This document shows positions 6,539 to 13,069 of a DNA stretch of 14,330 nt, in pieces. Numbering within the stretch: position 1 is the first letter of the stretch; every line of letters begins with the position of its first letter. The translations under genes and the position numbers were made by a program. The notes below the pieces were generated by a model that was not told where the DNA came from, ran no database searches, and saw only the letters and a list, made by a program, of their open reading frames with translations. This DNA comes from Oscillospiraceae bacterium (lineage in GTDB: Bacteria > Bacillota > Clostridia > Oscillospirales > Ruminococcaceae): positions 1-14,330 of the forward strand of contig SVMQ01000033.1 of assembly GCA_015067375.1 (NCBI GenBank), read 5' to 3'.

Positions 6539-7876
6539 TTACGATGCCGATGACGCGGCATCAGATACAGCCTGCGCAGGATCGGGCAGTGCAAGCGCCT
6601 CGTAATTGATCTCAAACGCGTATTCTTCTGTCCACCGGGCGATCGTTTCTTCGTATTTTGCCGCCTTTGCCTTGTCTACCAGCGTTTCCTCGATATATCC
6701 GATGAACATATCAAGATCCTCCTGAGGAACAGACGCCTCAGATGCATACAGCACGATATGCCAGCCGTAGTCAGACGCTGCCAGAACATATTCTCCGATC
6801 TCGTCGATCGAATATGCCGCATCAACAAATTCATCAACATACGAAACGCTGTCGGGGATAACTGTGTAGCCGTTGGGGAAAGCCGCCGAGCCGGCTGCGT
6901 CAGCGCTGTATTCCGCAATAAGCTCGTCAAAATCCGCGCCGTTGTCCAGCATATTCATTATCTCGTCAGCCTGCTGCTTCTTTTCGGCAAGCTTCTCCTC
7001 ACGAAGCGCGTCAGCGCCTGCTTCATCGCCGCTTTTGCGCATCGCCATGATCTCGTCGCTGTCTATCTCTTCAAGACCAATGAGGATGTGCTTGACATTT
7101 CTCGAACCCTCAGGCAGCCAGAACGATGTATAAGTGCCCGTAGTTTCGTAGGTCTTAGGATCTTCGGCATATACAGCCTTGACCTCTTCGATATAGCCGT
7201 TCAGCACATCAACAGCCTCGCTGCGGTCGATAACGACATCCTTTGTCACAGCTTCCTCTACCTTCTGCGAGATAAGCGCGTTGCGCTGCCACATGAGCAG
7301 ATCGTCGCGTGTCAGCAGGCAGTCCTCAAGATACTTATCAAACTCCTGCTCGCCGCGCGCCAGCTTTTCCTCGTCGCTTATGGTCTGTCCTGCTGCAAGC
7401 GTACCGTAATCCGCGTTATCGCCAAAATACTTGAACTGCGCCTGCAGGTTTTCCTGATAGTCAGCCTCAAGCGCGTCAAGCTCCTCCTGAGTAAGTACAT
7501 CAGCACCCAGCTGACGTGCCTTGTCATTGATTATGCGCTCGTTTACAAGATAGTTGATTATATATTCGCGCTGCGTTGCGGCGTTCTCTCCGATCTCAGG
7601 CAGCATATCAGTGAACGGCTCAGTGCCCTCATACGATGCCTTAACTGACTTAAGATAATACAGATACTCCTTTTTAAAGTCGAGATAGCTGATAGAAAGC
7701 TCCTGCGCATTAGTGATGCCTGCTCCCTTGGGAGCCGCTACTATATCCTCATTATCCAGATCCATAGATGTGATGCAGGATTCAAAATATCTGGTGCCTG
7801 TCCTGAACGTGCAGCCGCCCATCGAAAGCGCAACAACAGCCGCAGCAGTCAGCGATAAAATTCGTGTGATCTTCAT
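6539..7876 (-). CDS. PrsA/SurA-like peptidylprolyl isomerase lipoprotein (copy 2, first in operon)
   Basis: A 445-residue lipoprotein paralogous to the next gene in the operon. The signal MKITRILSLTAAAVVALS ends in MGGC with lipidated Cys22. The start at 7876 follows AAAGGAAT; an upstream TTG reading would include that ribosome site and is rejected. It shares QREYIINYLVNERI (102-115), KHILIGLEE with His263, an LREEKLAEKKQQ helical insert, EYSADAAGSAAF and SDYGWHIVLY with the copy downstream. The layout is chaperone helices then a parvulin domain, as in PrsA. It is very acidic and ends in an Ala/Ser-rich tail. The promoter at 7963-7991 drives it, and the leader is about 80 nt. Confidence 0.85.
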   Translation of the reverse strand: MKITRILSLTAAAVVALSMGGCTFRTGTRYFESCITSMDLDNEDIVAAPKGAGITNAQELSISYLDFKKEYLYYLKSVKASYEGTEPFTDMLPEIGENAATQREYIINYLVNERIINDKARQLGADVLTQEELDALEADYQENLQAQFKYFGDNADYGTLAAGQTISDEEKLARGEQEFDKYLEDCLLTRDDLLMWQRNALISQKVEEAVTKDVVIDRSEAVDVLNGYIEEVKAVYAEDPKTYETTGTYTSFWLPEGSRNVKHILIGLEEIDSDEIMAMRKSGDEAGADALREEKLAEKKQQADEIMNMLDNGADFDELIAEYSADAAGSAAFPNGYTVIPDSVSYVDEFVDAAYSIDEIGEYVLAASDYGWHIVLYASEASVPQEDLDMFIGYIEETLVDKAKAAKYEETIARWTEEYAFEINYEALALPDPAQAVSDAASSAS

Positions 7877-7962
7877 GGTATTCCTTTCAAAACTTTGCAA
7901 AATGGTTTTATATTTTTGGACAAGGCGACACTACCGCGCACTAATCCAATTATACATATATC

Positions 7963-7991
7963 ATTATAGCATACTTTTTCATAAAAAGAAA
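7963..7991 (-). promoter_or_regulatory. extended -10 promoter of the foldase-decarboxylase operon
   Basis: On the minus strand TATGCTATAAT gives a perfect -10 (7963-7968) with the TG extension. The -35 position 17 bp away reads TTTCTT and is weak. It is the mirror image of the plus-strand promoter at 8054-8062. Confidence 0.65.
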
Positions 7992-8053
7992 CAGTAAATT
8001 AAAATAAAAATATGAAATATTTCTGAAAAAGTGATGTTTTTTTCTTCAAAGTA

Positions 8054-8062
8054 TGCTATAAT
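8054..8062 (+). promoter_or_regulatory. extended -10 promoter of the BMP lipoprotein gene
   Basis: TGC followed by TATAAT at 8057-8062, about 80 bp before the gene, with no good -35 (a T-rich stretch lies at 8035-8043). The 15 bases aaagtatgctataat (8048-8062) are repeated in inverse orientation at 7963-7977. Confidence 0.65.
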
Positions 8063-8143
8063 TAGAAATATGACAGCGTATATATGCGCGAAACAATAAC
8101 CGATAGTTAAGATATTATATTTTTTTACCGGAGGTATTGCAAT

Positions 8144-9325
8144 ATGGCGAAAAGCTGGCTGAAAAAAGTATCTGCACTGCTGGCTGTGTGCTTGATGCTG
8201 GGATGTTTTTCCGGCTGTAACGGAAAAGACGACGGAGAAACAAGCGGAAGCACATCAGAAACGGGTGAAACCTCAGCGGATGCAGAAAAGGAAGTAATAA
8301 AGGTCGGATATGTATTCAACGGCGACTGTGATATAGATGGCTATTCTGCACAGGCAAACGCACAGCGACTTGCTGTTTCCGCCTACACGGATGTGGAGTC
8401 CTGCTATATCGACAACATAAATATAACCGATCTGACCGATGCTGTCAACACGCTCATCGACGACGGCTGCACCTACATAATCTCGGGCAGCTGGCTGTTC
8501 AACAATGCACTGACAGATGTCGCAGGCAAGAACATGAACATAAACTTTGTGAGCCACGGCGCACGCGTAAGGACTGTCAATGTTTATGCATATACCGAGC
8601 AGGTGTATGAGGGTGCATACGTTGCAGGTATGGCAGCAGCATTCAACTCCGAGACCGAAAAGATCGGTATAGTCGTGGATCCCGATATGCTGTATGCAAA
8701 GCCAGTTATCAATGCCGTTGCACTCGGCTCTCAGCTGGTATACAACGACGCTGAAACAGTCGTTGCTTTCGCTTCTACCGGCAACGAGATCTATAAAGCG
8801 GTCGATGCGCTCGAGGATAAGAACTGTGACGTGATCATCAGCTACACAGAGTCCGCGGAGACTGTTTCCTACTGCAACAGCAAGGGCATCAAGGTCATCG
8901 GTAACCTCGATTACAGCAAGAACGCCGAAGAATATGAGAATATGCTGATGTATTTCCATGTGGATCACGACAGCTTCTATCTCGCACAGAACAAGCTTAT
9001 TCAGCTCGGCACATGGGAGCCTGAGGCTTTTGTCGGCACACTTGCAAACGGTGCTGTATCTGTTTCTGACGCTCTTCCGGCGGCTGCAGACGGCACACAG
9101 GATATAATCGACGCACTCGTTCCTAAGATTGCTTCGGGCGAAGCTTATATCTTCTCAGGTGAGCTGAAGAACACATCAGGCAACGTTGCTCTGCAACAGG
9201 GCGGTACGCTCAAACCCGCCGAGGTGTACACGATGGATTGGTATGTGCTGGGCGTCACAACGCTCCCCACATTCATCCAGCCTAATCTCGAGCTTGAAGA
9301 TAACGATATGACCATCAAGCAATAA
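8144..9325 (+). CDS. BMP-family (Med/TmpC-like) substrate-binding lipoprotein
   Basis: A 393-residue exported lipoprotein. The signal MAKSWLKKVSALLAVCLM ends at LGCFSGC, with Cys25 (or Cys21) as the lipidation site, then a Gly/Ser/Thr/Glu-rich linker to about residue 47. The mature part reads VIKVGYVFNG, SAQANAQRL, IISGSWLFNN, YEGAYVAGMAAAF, KIGIVVDPDM and CDVIISYTESAETV, the periodic-binding-protein type I fold of the BMP family (basic membrane protein / purine-nucleoside binding). Such proteins normally deliver nucleosides or related ligands to an ABC transporter, but no ATPase or permease gene is next to it. GGAGGT lies 9 nt before the ATG. It has its own promoter and terminator, so it is monocistronic. 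The ligand is inferred from the family only. Confidence 0.85.
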   Translation: MAKSWLKKVSALLAVCLMLGCFSGCNGKDDGETSGSTSETGETSADAEKEVIKVGYVFNGDCDIDGYSAQANAQRLAVSAYTDVESCYIDNINITDLTDAVNTLIDDGCTYIISGSWLFNNALTDVAGKNMNINFVSHGARVRTVNVYAYTEQVYEGAYVAGMAAAFNSETEKIGIVVDPDMLYAKPVINAVALGSQLVYNDAETVVAFASTGNEIYKAVDALEDKNCDVIISYTESAETVSYCNSKGIKVIGNLDYSKNAEEYENMLMYFHVDHDSFYLAQNKLIQLGTWEPEAFVGTLANGAVSVSDALPAAADGTQDIIDALVPKIASGEAYIFSGELKNTSGNVALQQGGTLKPAEVYTMDWYVLGVTTLPTFIQPNLELEDNDMTIKQ

Positions 9326-9330
9326 TATAC

Positions 9331-9367
9331 AGCGGCTTTTGCGACAGTGCAAAAGCCGCTTTTGTTT
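9331..9367 (+). terminator. intrinsic terminator after the BMP gene
   Basis: A perfect 12-bp stem, agcggcttttgc (9331-9342) with gcaaaagccgct (9349-9360), a 6-nt loop and then tttgttt. It may also weakly stop the convergent spoVA operon. Confidence 0.92.
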
Positions 9368-9372
9368 ATGCC

Positions 9373-9750
9373 TTACTTTTCATTTATCTTACTGCCACTC
9401 TTGAAGCACAGTCCTGCAAGCAGACCAAAGAACACCGCCGCCGTTATTCCTGCTGCGGAAGAAGTCAGTCCTCCCGTGAACGCGCCCAGCAGCCCGTCCT
9501 TGTCAACTGCCTCCTTAACGCCCTTCGCCAGCAGGCTGCCGAAGCCTGTGAGCGGTACTGTCGCACCGCCGCCCGCAAAGTCTATGATAGGCTGATACAC
9601 GCCTATCGCACCAAGGAACACACCTGCCACCACATACGAAACCAGTATCCTTGCAGGCGTCAGCTTAGTAAGGTCGATCAACAGCTGTCCCACGACGCAA
9701 AACAGACCGCCTATCACAAACGCCCATACATATTCCATAAGCATATCCAT
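9373..9750 (-). CDS. spoVAE: stage V sporulation protein AE
   Basis: A 125-residue membrane protein with about four hydrophobic segments. The family signature is GGGATVPLTGFGSLLAKG (about 60-78), followed by DKDGLLGAFTGGL; the same Gly-rich motif occurs in SpoVAC. SpoVA proteins form the inner-membrane channel for Ca-dipicolinate entry into the forespore and release at germination. The ATG at 9750 follows GAGGAGGG, 12 bp after the spoVAD stop. It is the last gene of the operon, and the shared terminator region lies just past its stop. Confidence 0.94.
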   Translation of the reverse strand: MDMLMEYVWAFVIGGLFCVVGQLLIDLTKLTPARILVSYVVAGVFLGAIGVYQPIIDFAGGGATVPLTGFGSLLAKGVKEAVDKDGLLGAFTGGLTSSAAGITAAVFFGLLAGLCFKSGSKINEK

Positions 9751-9762
9751 GACATTCCCTCC

Positions 9763-10767
9763 TCAGTAAGAAGTAAGCTCCACCGCGTGCGCTATCCCCG
9801 GAATAGTGCCGCCCTGTTGTATCATAGTCGTTGACATCAACGCACCCGTCGCACAGAACAGCACACGCTTAAGCTCGCCCGATTCGATGCGCTTCATAAA
9901 ATGTCCGCACATCATCGAAGCACTGCAGCCGCAGCCCGATCCGCCTGCGTGAACATCCTGCGTAGTACGGTCGAACAGCATCAGTCCGCAGTCCTTGTGC
10001 AGCTTCTCGATGTCCACCCCGTCGCGCCTGAACAGGTCGCACAGCAGCTCGCTTCCCACAAGCCCGAGGTCACCAGTTATTATCAGGTCGTAATCCTGCG
10101 GCTGGCTCGCCATGTGCGCGAAATGCCGCGACAGTGTATCATAAGCGGCACCTGCCATCGCCGCGCCCATGTTGTTGAGATCGTTTATGCCCATATCCTC
10201 TATCTTGCCTGCAGTTGCTGCGCGGACAAACGGCGGCTTGTCTGTTTTGGCCACCAGCACAGCACCTGCTGCCGTAGCAGTCCACTGCGAGGTAGGCGGA
10301 CGCACACCGCCGTAATTAAGCGGAAAACGGAACTGCCGCTCCGCTGAGCTGAAATGCGAGGACGTTACCGCTATCGCACGCTCCACATAGCCTGCATTTA
10401 CCATAGCCCCTGCAAGAAGCAGACCCTCTGCAAAGGTTGAACACGCGCCGTATATCCCAAGAAACGGCATATAATACTCCTTAAGTCCGTAAGAAGAGCT
10501 TACGCACTGATTGAGGAGATCTCCTGCAAATACAAGGTCGATCTTATCGGGCTCTAATTGAGCCTTCCGCATCACATGGCCGACTGCCTTGCGCTGAAAC
10601 ATAGCCTCTGCCTGCTCCCATGTGTCGCAGCCGCCCTTGTTATCGTCTATCACTTCGTCGAACTCTCCGCCGTAAGGCCCCTCATTCTCCGCCTTGCCTA
10701 CCACCGCCGCGCAGCACTGCACCGAAGCGGAATCGTATCTGAACGTTTTACCTGTACAGTATTTCAT
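9763..10767 (-). CDS. spoVAD: stage V sporulation protein AD (thiolase-like, dipicolinate-binding)
   Basis: A 334-residue protein with a thiolase fold, the usual length for SpoVAD. It shows DLVFAGDLLNQ (Asp83), GIYGACSTFAEGL (Cys109), TSSHFSSAERQFRFPLNYGG and a C-terminal VHAGGSGCGCSASM. Asp83 and this Cys match positions I recall as implicated in dipicolinic acid binding in the Bacillus protein. It acts as the soluble DPA-binding partner of the SpoVAC/SpoVAE membrane proteins. A GGAGGAG ribosome site precedes the ATG at 10767, 9 bp after the spoVAC stop. Confidence 0.96.
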   Translation of the reverse strand: MKYCTGKTFRYDSASVQCCAAVVGKAENEGPYGGEFDEVIDDNKGGCDTWEQAEAMFQRKAVGHVMRKAQLEPDKIDLVFAGDLLNQCVSSSYGLKEYYMPFLGIYGACSTFAEGLLLAGAMVNAGYVERAIAVTSSHFSSAERQFRFPLNYGGVRPPTSQWTATAAGAVLVAKTDKPPFVRAATAGKIEDMGINDLNNMGAAMAGAAYDTLSRHFAHMASQPQDYDLIITGDLGLVGSELLCDLFRRDGVDIEKLHKDCGLMLFDRTTQDVHAGGSGCGCSASMMCGHFMKRIESGELKRVLFCATGALMSTTMIQQGGTIPGIAHAVELTSY

Positions 10768-10776
10768 ACGCTCCTC

Positions 10777-11226
10777 CTATTTCATGAACAGACCCACAAA
10801 ATAATAGATGATGCCATATACTACCGACGCCGATATGCCGTACACTATCACGGGACCTGCAATAACGAACATCTTTGCTCCAAGGCCAAGCACATAGCCC
10901 TCGGATTTGAAGTCGATGGCAGGTGATACCACTGCATTCGCAAAGCCTGTTATCGGAACGAGCGTGCCTGCACCGCCATGCTGCGCGATGCGGTCATAAA
11001 ACTCCAGTCCCGTAAGCAATGCGCTGAGGAATATCAACGACATCGAGGTAAGCGCCGCCGCATTTTCCTCGCTCATTCCCAAATAAGAATAAAGGTTTAG
11101 CAGCGCCTCTCCTATTGTGCATATAGTACCTCCGATCAGAAATGCCTTTGGCAAAGTCTTGTACATTTTCGAGTTAGGAGAACGCTTTTTGGTAAGCTCT
11201 CCGTATTCGCGGTTTGATATATTCAT
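10777..11226 (-). CDS. spoVAC: stage V sporulation protein AC
   Basis: A 149-residue membrane protein. It starts MNISNREYGELTKKRSPNSK and then has several hydrophobic segments, a Gly-rich GGAGTLVPITGFANAVVSPA and FKSEGYVLGLGAKMFVIAGP, all typical of SpoVAC. The frame stays open to 11694, but the ATG at 11226 follows AAGGAGAGA, gives the normal family length and starts at the usual motif; the upstream part is antisense to the comFB gene. It is the first of spoVAC-AD-AE, the minimal trio of clostridia. In Bacillus the operon is forespore (sigma-G) controlled; I looked upstream (11227-11330) for a sigma-G-like pair and found none that convinced. Confidence 0.95.
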   Translation of the reverse strand: MNISNREYGELTKKRSPNSKMYKTLPKAFLIGGTICTIGEALLNLYSYLGMSEENAAALTSMSLIFLSALLTGLEFYDRIAQHGGAGTLVPITGFANAVVSPAIDFKSEGYVLGLGAKMFVIAGPVIVYGISASVVYGIIYYFVGLFMK

Positions 11227-11336
11227 GATCTCTCTCCTTAAAAAATGATCTGCTGATAGCTTTTGCGGAAAATCATCGAAAATACCAGAGAAACGTAACA
11301 AATTGAGATATTTTTTCTGATTAACAGAGTAAAGTA

Positions 11337-11365
11337 TTGACAAATCTGATAATTTAGTATAAAAT
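11337..11365 (+). promoter_or_regulatory. sigma-A-type promoter of the comFB gene
   Basis: A perfect -35 TTGACA (11337-11342), a 17-bp spacer and TAAAAT (11360-11365), or TATAAA at 11358 with a 15-bp spacer. The gene's ribosome site agggagga follows at 11392-11399. The rest of 11227-11404 is AT-rich leader for spoVAC with nothing else recognised. Confidence 0.75.
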
Positions 11366-11404
11366 ATTAATATCGACCCAATAAATTCAACAGGGAGGAT
11401 CACT

Positions 11405-11665
11405 ATGTCAATTATTAATGTTATGGAAGCGTTCGTTGGCGAAAGACTTGAGGAAATGCTCAAGACCGAGAATTGCTGCAAGTGCGAAAGATGCATGGAC
11501 GACATGAAGGCTATTGCGCTTAATAAGCTTCCCGCTAAATATGTCAGCTCCCACAACGGCGAGCTGTTTTCAAAACTCGACAGTATGATAAGACAGAATT
11601 CCGTTGACATCAACATTGCTATCGCCGCTGCTATTGACGCAGTATCCAAAAGACCCTCGCACTGA
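11405..11665 (+). CDS. ComFB-family small protein (putative cyclic-dinucleotide receptor)
   Basis: An 86-residue protein that starts MSIINVMEAFVGERLEEML and contains CCKCERCMDDMKAIALNKL followed by PAKYVSSHNGELF. The Cys cluster (24, 25, 27, 30), the DDMKAIALNKLPAKY stretch and the small all-helical size match the ComFB family (late competence protein). Cyanobacterial ComFB has recently been reported as a cyclic-di-nucleotide receptor; that function here is inference. The Cys cluster could bind a metal. It has a strong ribosome site (agggagga), its own promoter and a strong terminator, so it is monocistronic. No comFA or comFC neighbour is present, so a role in DNA uptake is not supported by context. 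Confidence 0.87.
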   Translation: MSIINVMEAFVGERLEEMLKTENCCKCERCMDDMKAIALNKLPAKYVSSHNGELFSKLDSMIRQNSVDINIAIAAAIDAVSKRPSH

Positions 11666-11702
11666 TATATGTTATAACCTCGGCTAGATCTCATTTAACA
11701 GC

Positions 11703-11737
11703 AATACCCCAATGCACAGGCATTGGGGTATTTTTAT
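11703..11737 (+). terminator. intrinsic terminator after comFB
   Basis: A perfect 12-bp stem, aataccccaatg (11703-11714) with cattggggtatt (11721-11732), a 6-nt loop and then ttttatt. On the minus strand the stem is followed by GCTG, so it serves the plus strand. Confidence 0.92.
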
Positions 11738-11754
11738 TGCAGGAAACCACTTTA

Positions 11755-12090
11755 TCACATATTATATTTATCCAGCGATGTCTTTAATGCTCTGACCGTA
11801 TCAGCGATGATGCACAGCTCCTTCGTATCACACGCCGCCAGCAGCACCTCTATCTCATCGGATGCCTGCTCGCGCAGCATAGCACGTTCACCGAACAACA
11901 GCTCGTCCGCTCTTGCTTCCAGTGCCGACGCAATATCCGCAAAGACCTCTAAGCTGAGCTTGGTATTGCCTGTTTCGATGTGGCTCATGTGAGTTACAGA
12001 GATGCCGACCCGCTCTGCCAGAAACTCCTGCGACCAGCCTTTGGCTTTTCTCACCTTACGTATCCGTTGTCCTATTGCATAATAATCCAT
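11755..12090 (-). CDS. XRE-family helix-turn-helix transcriptional regulator
   Basis: A 111-residue protein with an N-terminal HTH of the XRE/Cro type at about residues 6-66: IGQRIRKVRKAKGWSQEFLA, then VGISVTHMSHIETGNTKLS and LEVFADIASALE. The acidic helical C-terminal part (about 70-111) probably mediates dimerisation; no peptidase or other effector domain is visible. The start follows AGAGGT. The gene diverges from the secreted-protein gene at 12224, and their promoters are superimposed, so this regulator is a candidate for controlling itself and its neighbour. Confidence 0.92.
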   Translation of the reverse strand: MDYYAIGQRIRKVRKAKGWSQEFLAERVGISVTHMSHIETGNTKLSLEVFADIASALEARADELLFGERAMLREQASDEIEVLLAACDTKELCIIADTVRALKTSLDKYNM

Positions 12091-12128
12091 AATTTTACCT
12101 CTGCAATTAAAATTTTTGCGAAATCTAC

Positions 12129-12157
12129 TTGAATTATATAGGCAATTATGCTATAAT
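12129..12157 (+). promoter_or_regulatory. promoter of the secreted Big_2-like protein gene
   Basis: TTGAAT (12129-12134), a 17-bp spacer and TATAAT (12152-12157), with an extended -10 (TGC before TATAAT). The predicted start of transcription is near 12164. Confidence 0.75.
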
Positions 12158-12161
12158 TTAA
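12133..12161 (-). promoter_or_regulatory. promoter of the XRE regulator gene
   Basis: On the minus strand TTAAAT (12161-12156), a 17-bp spacer and TATAAT (12138-12133). It lies on top of the plus-strand promoter, with each -10 overlapping the other's -35 region. Confidence 0.65.
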
Positions 12162-12163
12162 TA

Positions 12164-12195
12164 AACTGCATAGGCTATTTTATGTCTATACAGTT
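12164..12195 (+). repeat. inverted repeat at the start of the secreted-protein transcript
   Basis: Arms aactgcatag (12164-12173) and ctatacagtt (12186-12195) pair at 9 of 10 positions across a 12-nt loop. It begins at the predicted +1, so it is either an operator (for example for the divergent XRE protein) or a 5' stem-loop in the mRNA. Confidence 0.6.
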
Positions 12196-12223
12196 AAAAA
12201 TATGAATTGAGAGGTAAAAAAAC

Positions 12224-12910
12224 ATGAAAAAGCTATTCAAAAAGATCGCGGCAATTGTCATGGTTGCGGTGATCGCAGTGTCGGCAATGGTTATCCCGAC
12301 GACAACAGCAAGCGCGGCAAACATTTTCGACGGTGCTATTAAAATCAGCGAATTGGAGTATTATTCCACGAATTTTTCAGCCGCCAAAGAGTATCAGTAC
12401 TATAAAATAGTACTGCCAAGCAATGGCGATATCACACTTCGCTGCAATAAAGCAAGTTCACCTATTTATCAGCCTTGCCAATGGTACTTTTATAATAGTA
12501 ACGCCGAAGAGATAAAACACGGTTCTTTTAGCGATAATTCTAATGAAAAAGTTGAGAACCTGAAGGCAGGCACATATTATCTATATGTATTAGCTTGCAC
12601 TGATATAGCACACGCAACCGACTTCTACTACACCTTCACCCCCGACCTCAAGCCCACAATCTCCCTTAAAGTAACCATTACCAAGGGCACAACGCTGCAG
12701 CTTGGCTCTGTCGTAGAAAACTACGACGGTAAGGTAACATGGGAATCCACCAAGAAATCTGTAGCGACTGTGACCTCCAAGGGCAAGGTCACAGCAAAGA
12801 AAAAGGGTACGACCACCATCCGCGCAAAGCTCAGCGACGGCACCTATGTACAGATAAGAGTAGTCGTAAAGAATCCTGCCACCAAAAATACAACAACGAC
12901 AACCAAATAA
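12224..12910 (+). CDS. secreted protein with PPC-like and Big_2 (Ig-like) domains
   Basis: A 228-residue protein. The signal peptide MKKLFKKIAAIVMVAVIAVS continues to TTTASA, with predicted cleavage after Ala31. Residues about 38-140 resemble a beta-sandwich pre-peptidase C-terminal (PPC) domain: EYQYYKIVLPSNGDITL, then NLKAGTYYLYVLA. Residues about 148-217 are a Big_2 domain: VTITKGTTLQLGS, TWESTKKSVATVTSKGKV, KKKGTTTIRAKLSDGTY. The end is Lys/Thr-rich (TTTTTK) with no LPXTG or dockerin. It is probably an extracellular adhesion or binding accessory protein; the ligand is unknown. A gagaggt site lies about 8 nt before the ATG. The first domain is AT-rich with many TAT and AAA codons, the Big_2 part GC-richer with TAC and AAG, switching near 12605. 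Confidence 0.83.
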   Translation: MKKLFKKIAAIVMVAVIAVSAMVIPTTTASAANIFDGAIKISELEYYSTNFSAAKEYQYYKIVLPSNGDITLRCNKASSPIYQPCQWYFYNSNAEEIKHGSFSDNSNEKVENLKAGTYYLYVLACTDIAHATDFYYTFTPDLKPTISLKVTITKGTTLQLGSVVENYDGKVTWESTKKSVATVTSKGKVTAKKKGTTTIRAKLSDGTYVQIRVVVKNPATKNTTTTTK

Positions 12911-12917
12911 ACACAAG

Positions 12918-12948
12918 CATCCCCTGTGAAAGCAGGGGATGTCGTTTT
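12918..12948 (+). terminator. intrinsic terminator after the secreted-protein gene
   Basis: Stem catcccctg (12918-12926) with caggggatg (12933-12941), loop tgaaag, then tcgtttt. Confidence 0.85.
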
Positions 12949-12987
12949 GCATATCTGCACATCAGGCGGTTGAGAAGTCTGCAGATG

Positions 12988-13035
12988 CAAGAAAACCCCA
13001 TAACGGCTAGGCTTTGTGCCTGCCGTTATGGGGTT
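12988..13035 (-). terminator. long hairpin terminator of the GH130 gene
   Basis: A 14-bp perfect outer stem (12994-13007 with 13022-13035), one bulged base, then a 4-bp inner stem and a 5-nt loop. On the minus strand it is followed by TTTTCTT, and it lies 35 bp past the GH130 stop. It faces the plus-strand terminator at 12918-12948. Confidence 0.88.
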
Positions 13036-13069
13036 GACGCAGCAGATGTAGGCTTATCGACAGCCTGAA

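Noticed and set aside
6520..6615. Longer start for the downstream foldase gene
   Set aside because: It would place an Arg/His-rich stretch before a perfect lipoprotein signal and overlap the upstream gene's end; the ATG at 6519 has a strong ribosome site.
11227..11330. Sigma-G promoter for the spoVA operon
   Set aside because: I looked for a GnATR/CATnnTA pair on the minus strand; the GTATT-like site lacks a CAT-type -10 at the right distance.
11227..11694. Long N-terminal extension of the spoVAC frame
   Set aside because: It is antisense to the comFB gene, has no ribosome site, and SpoVAC homologues begin at the ATG at 11226.
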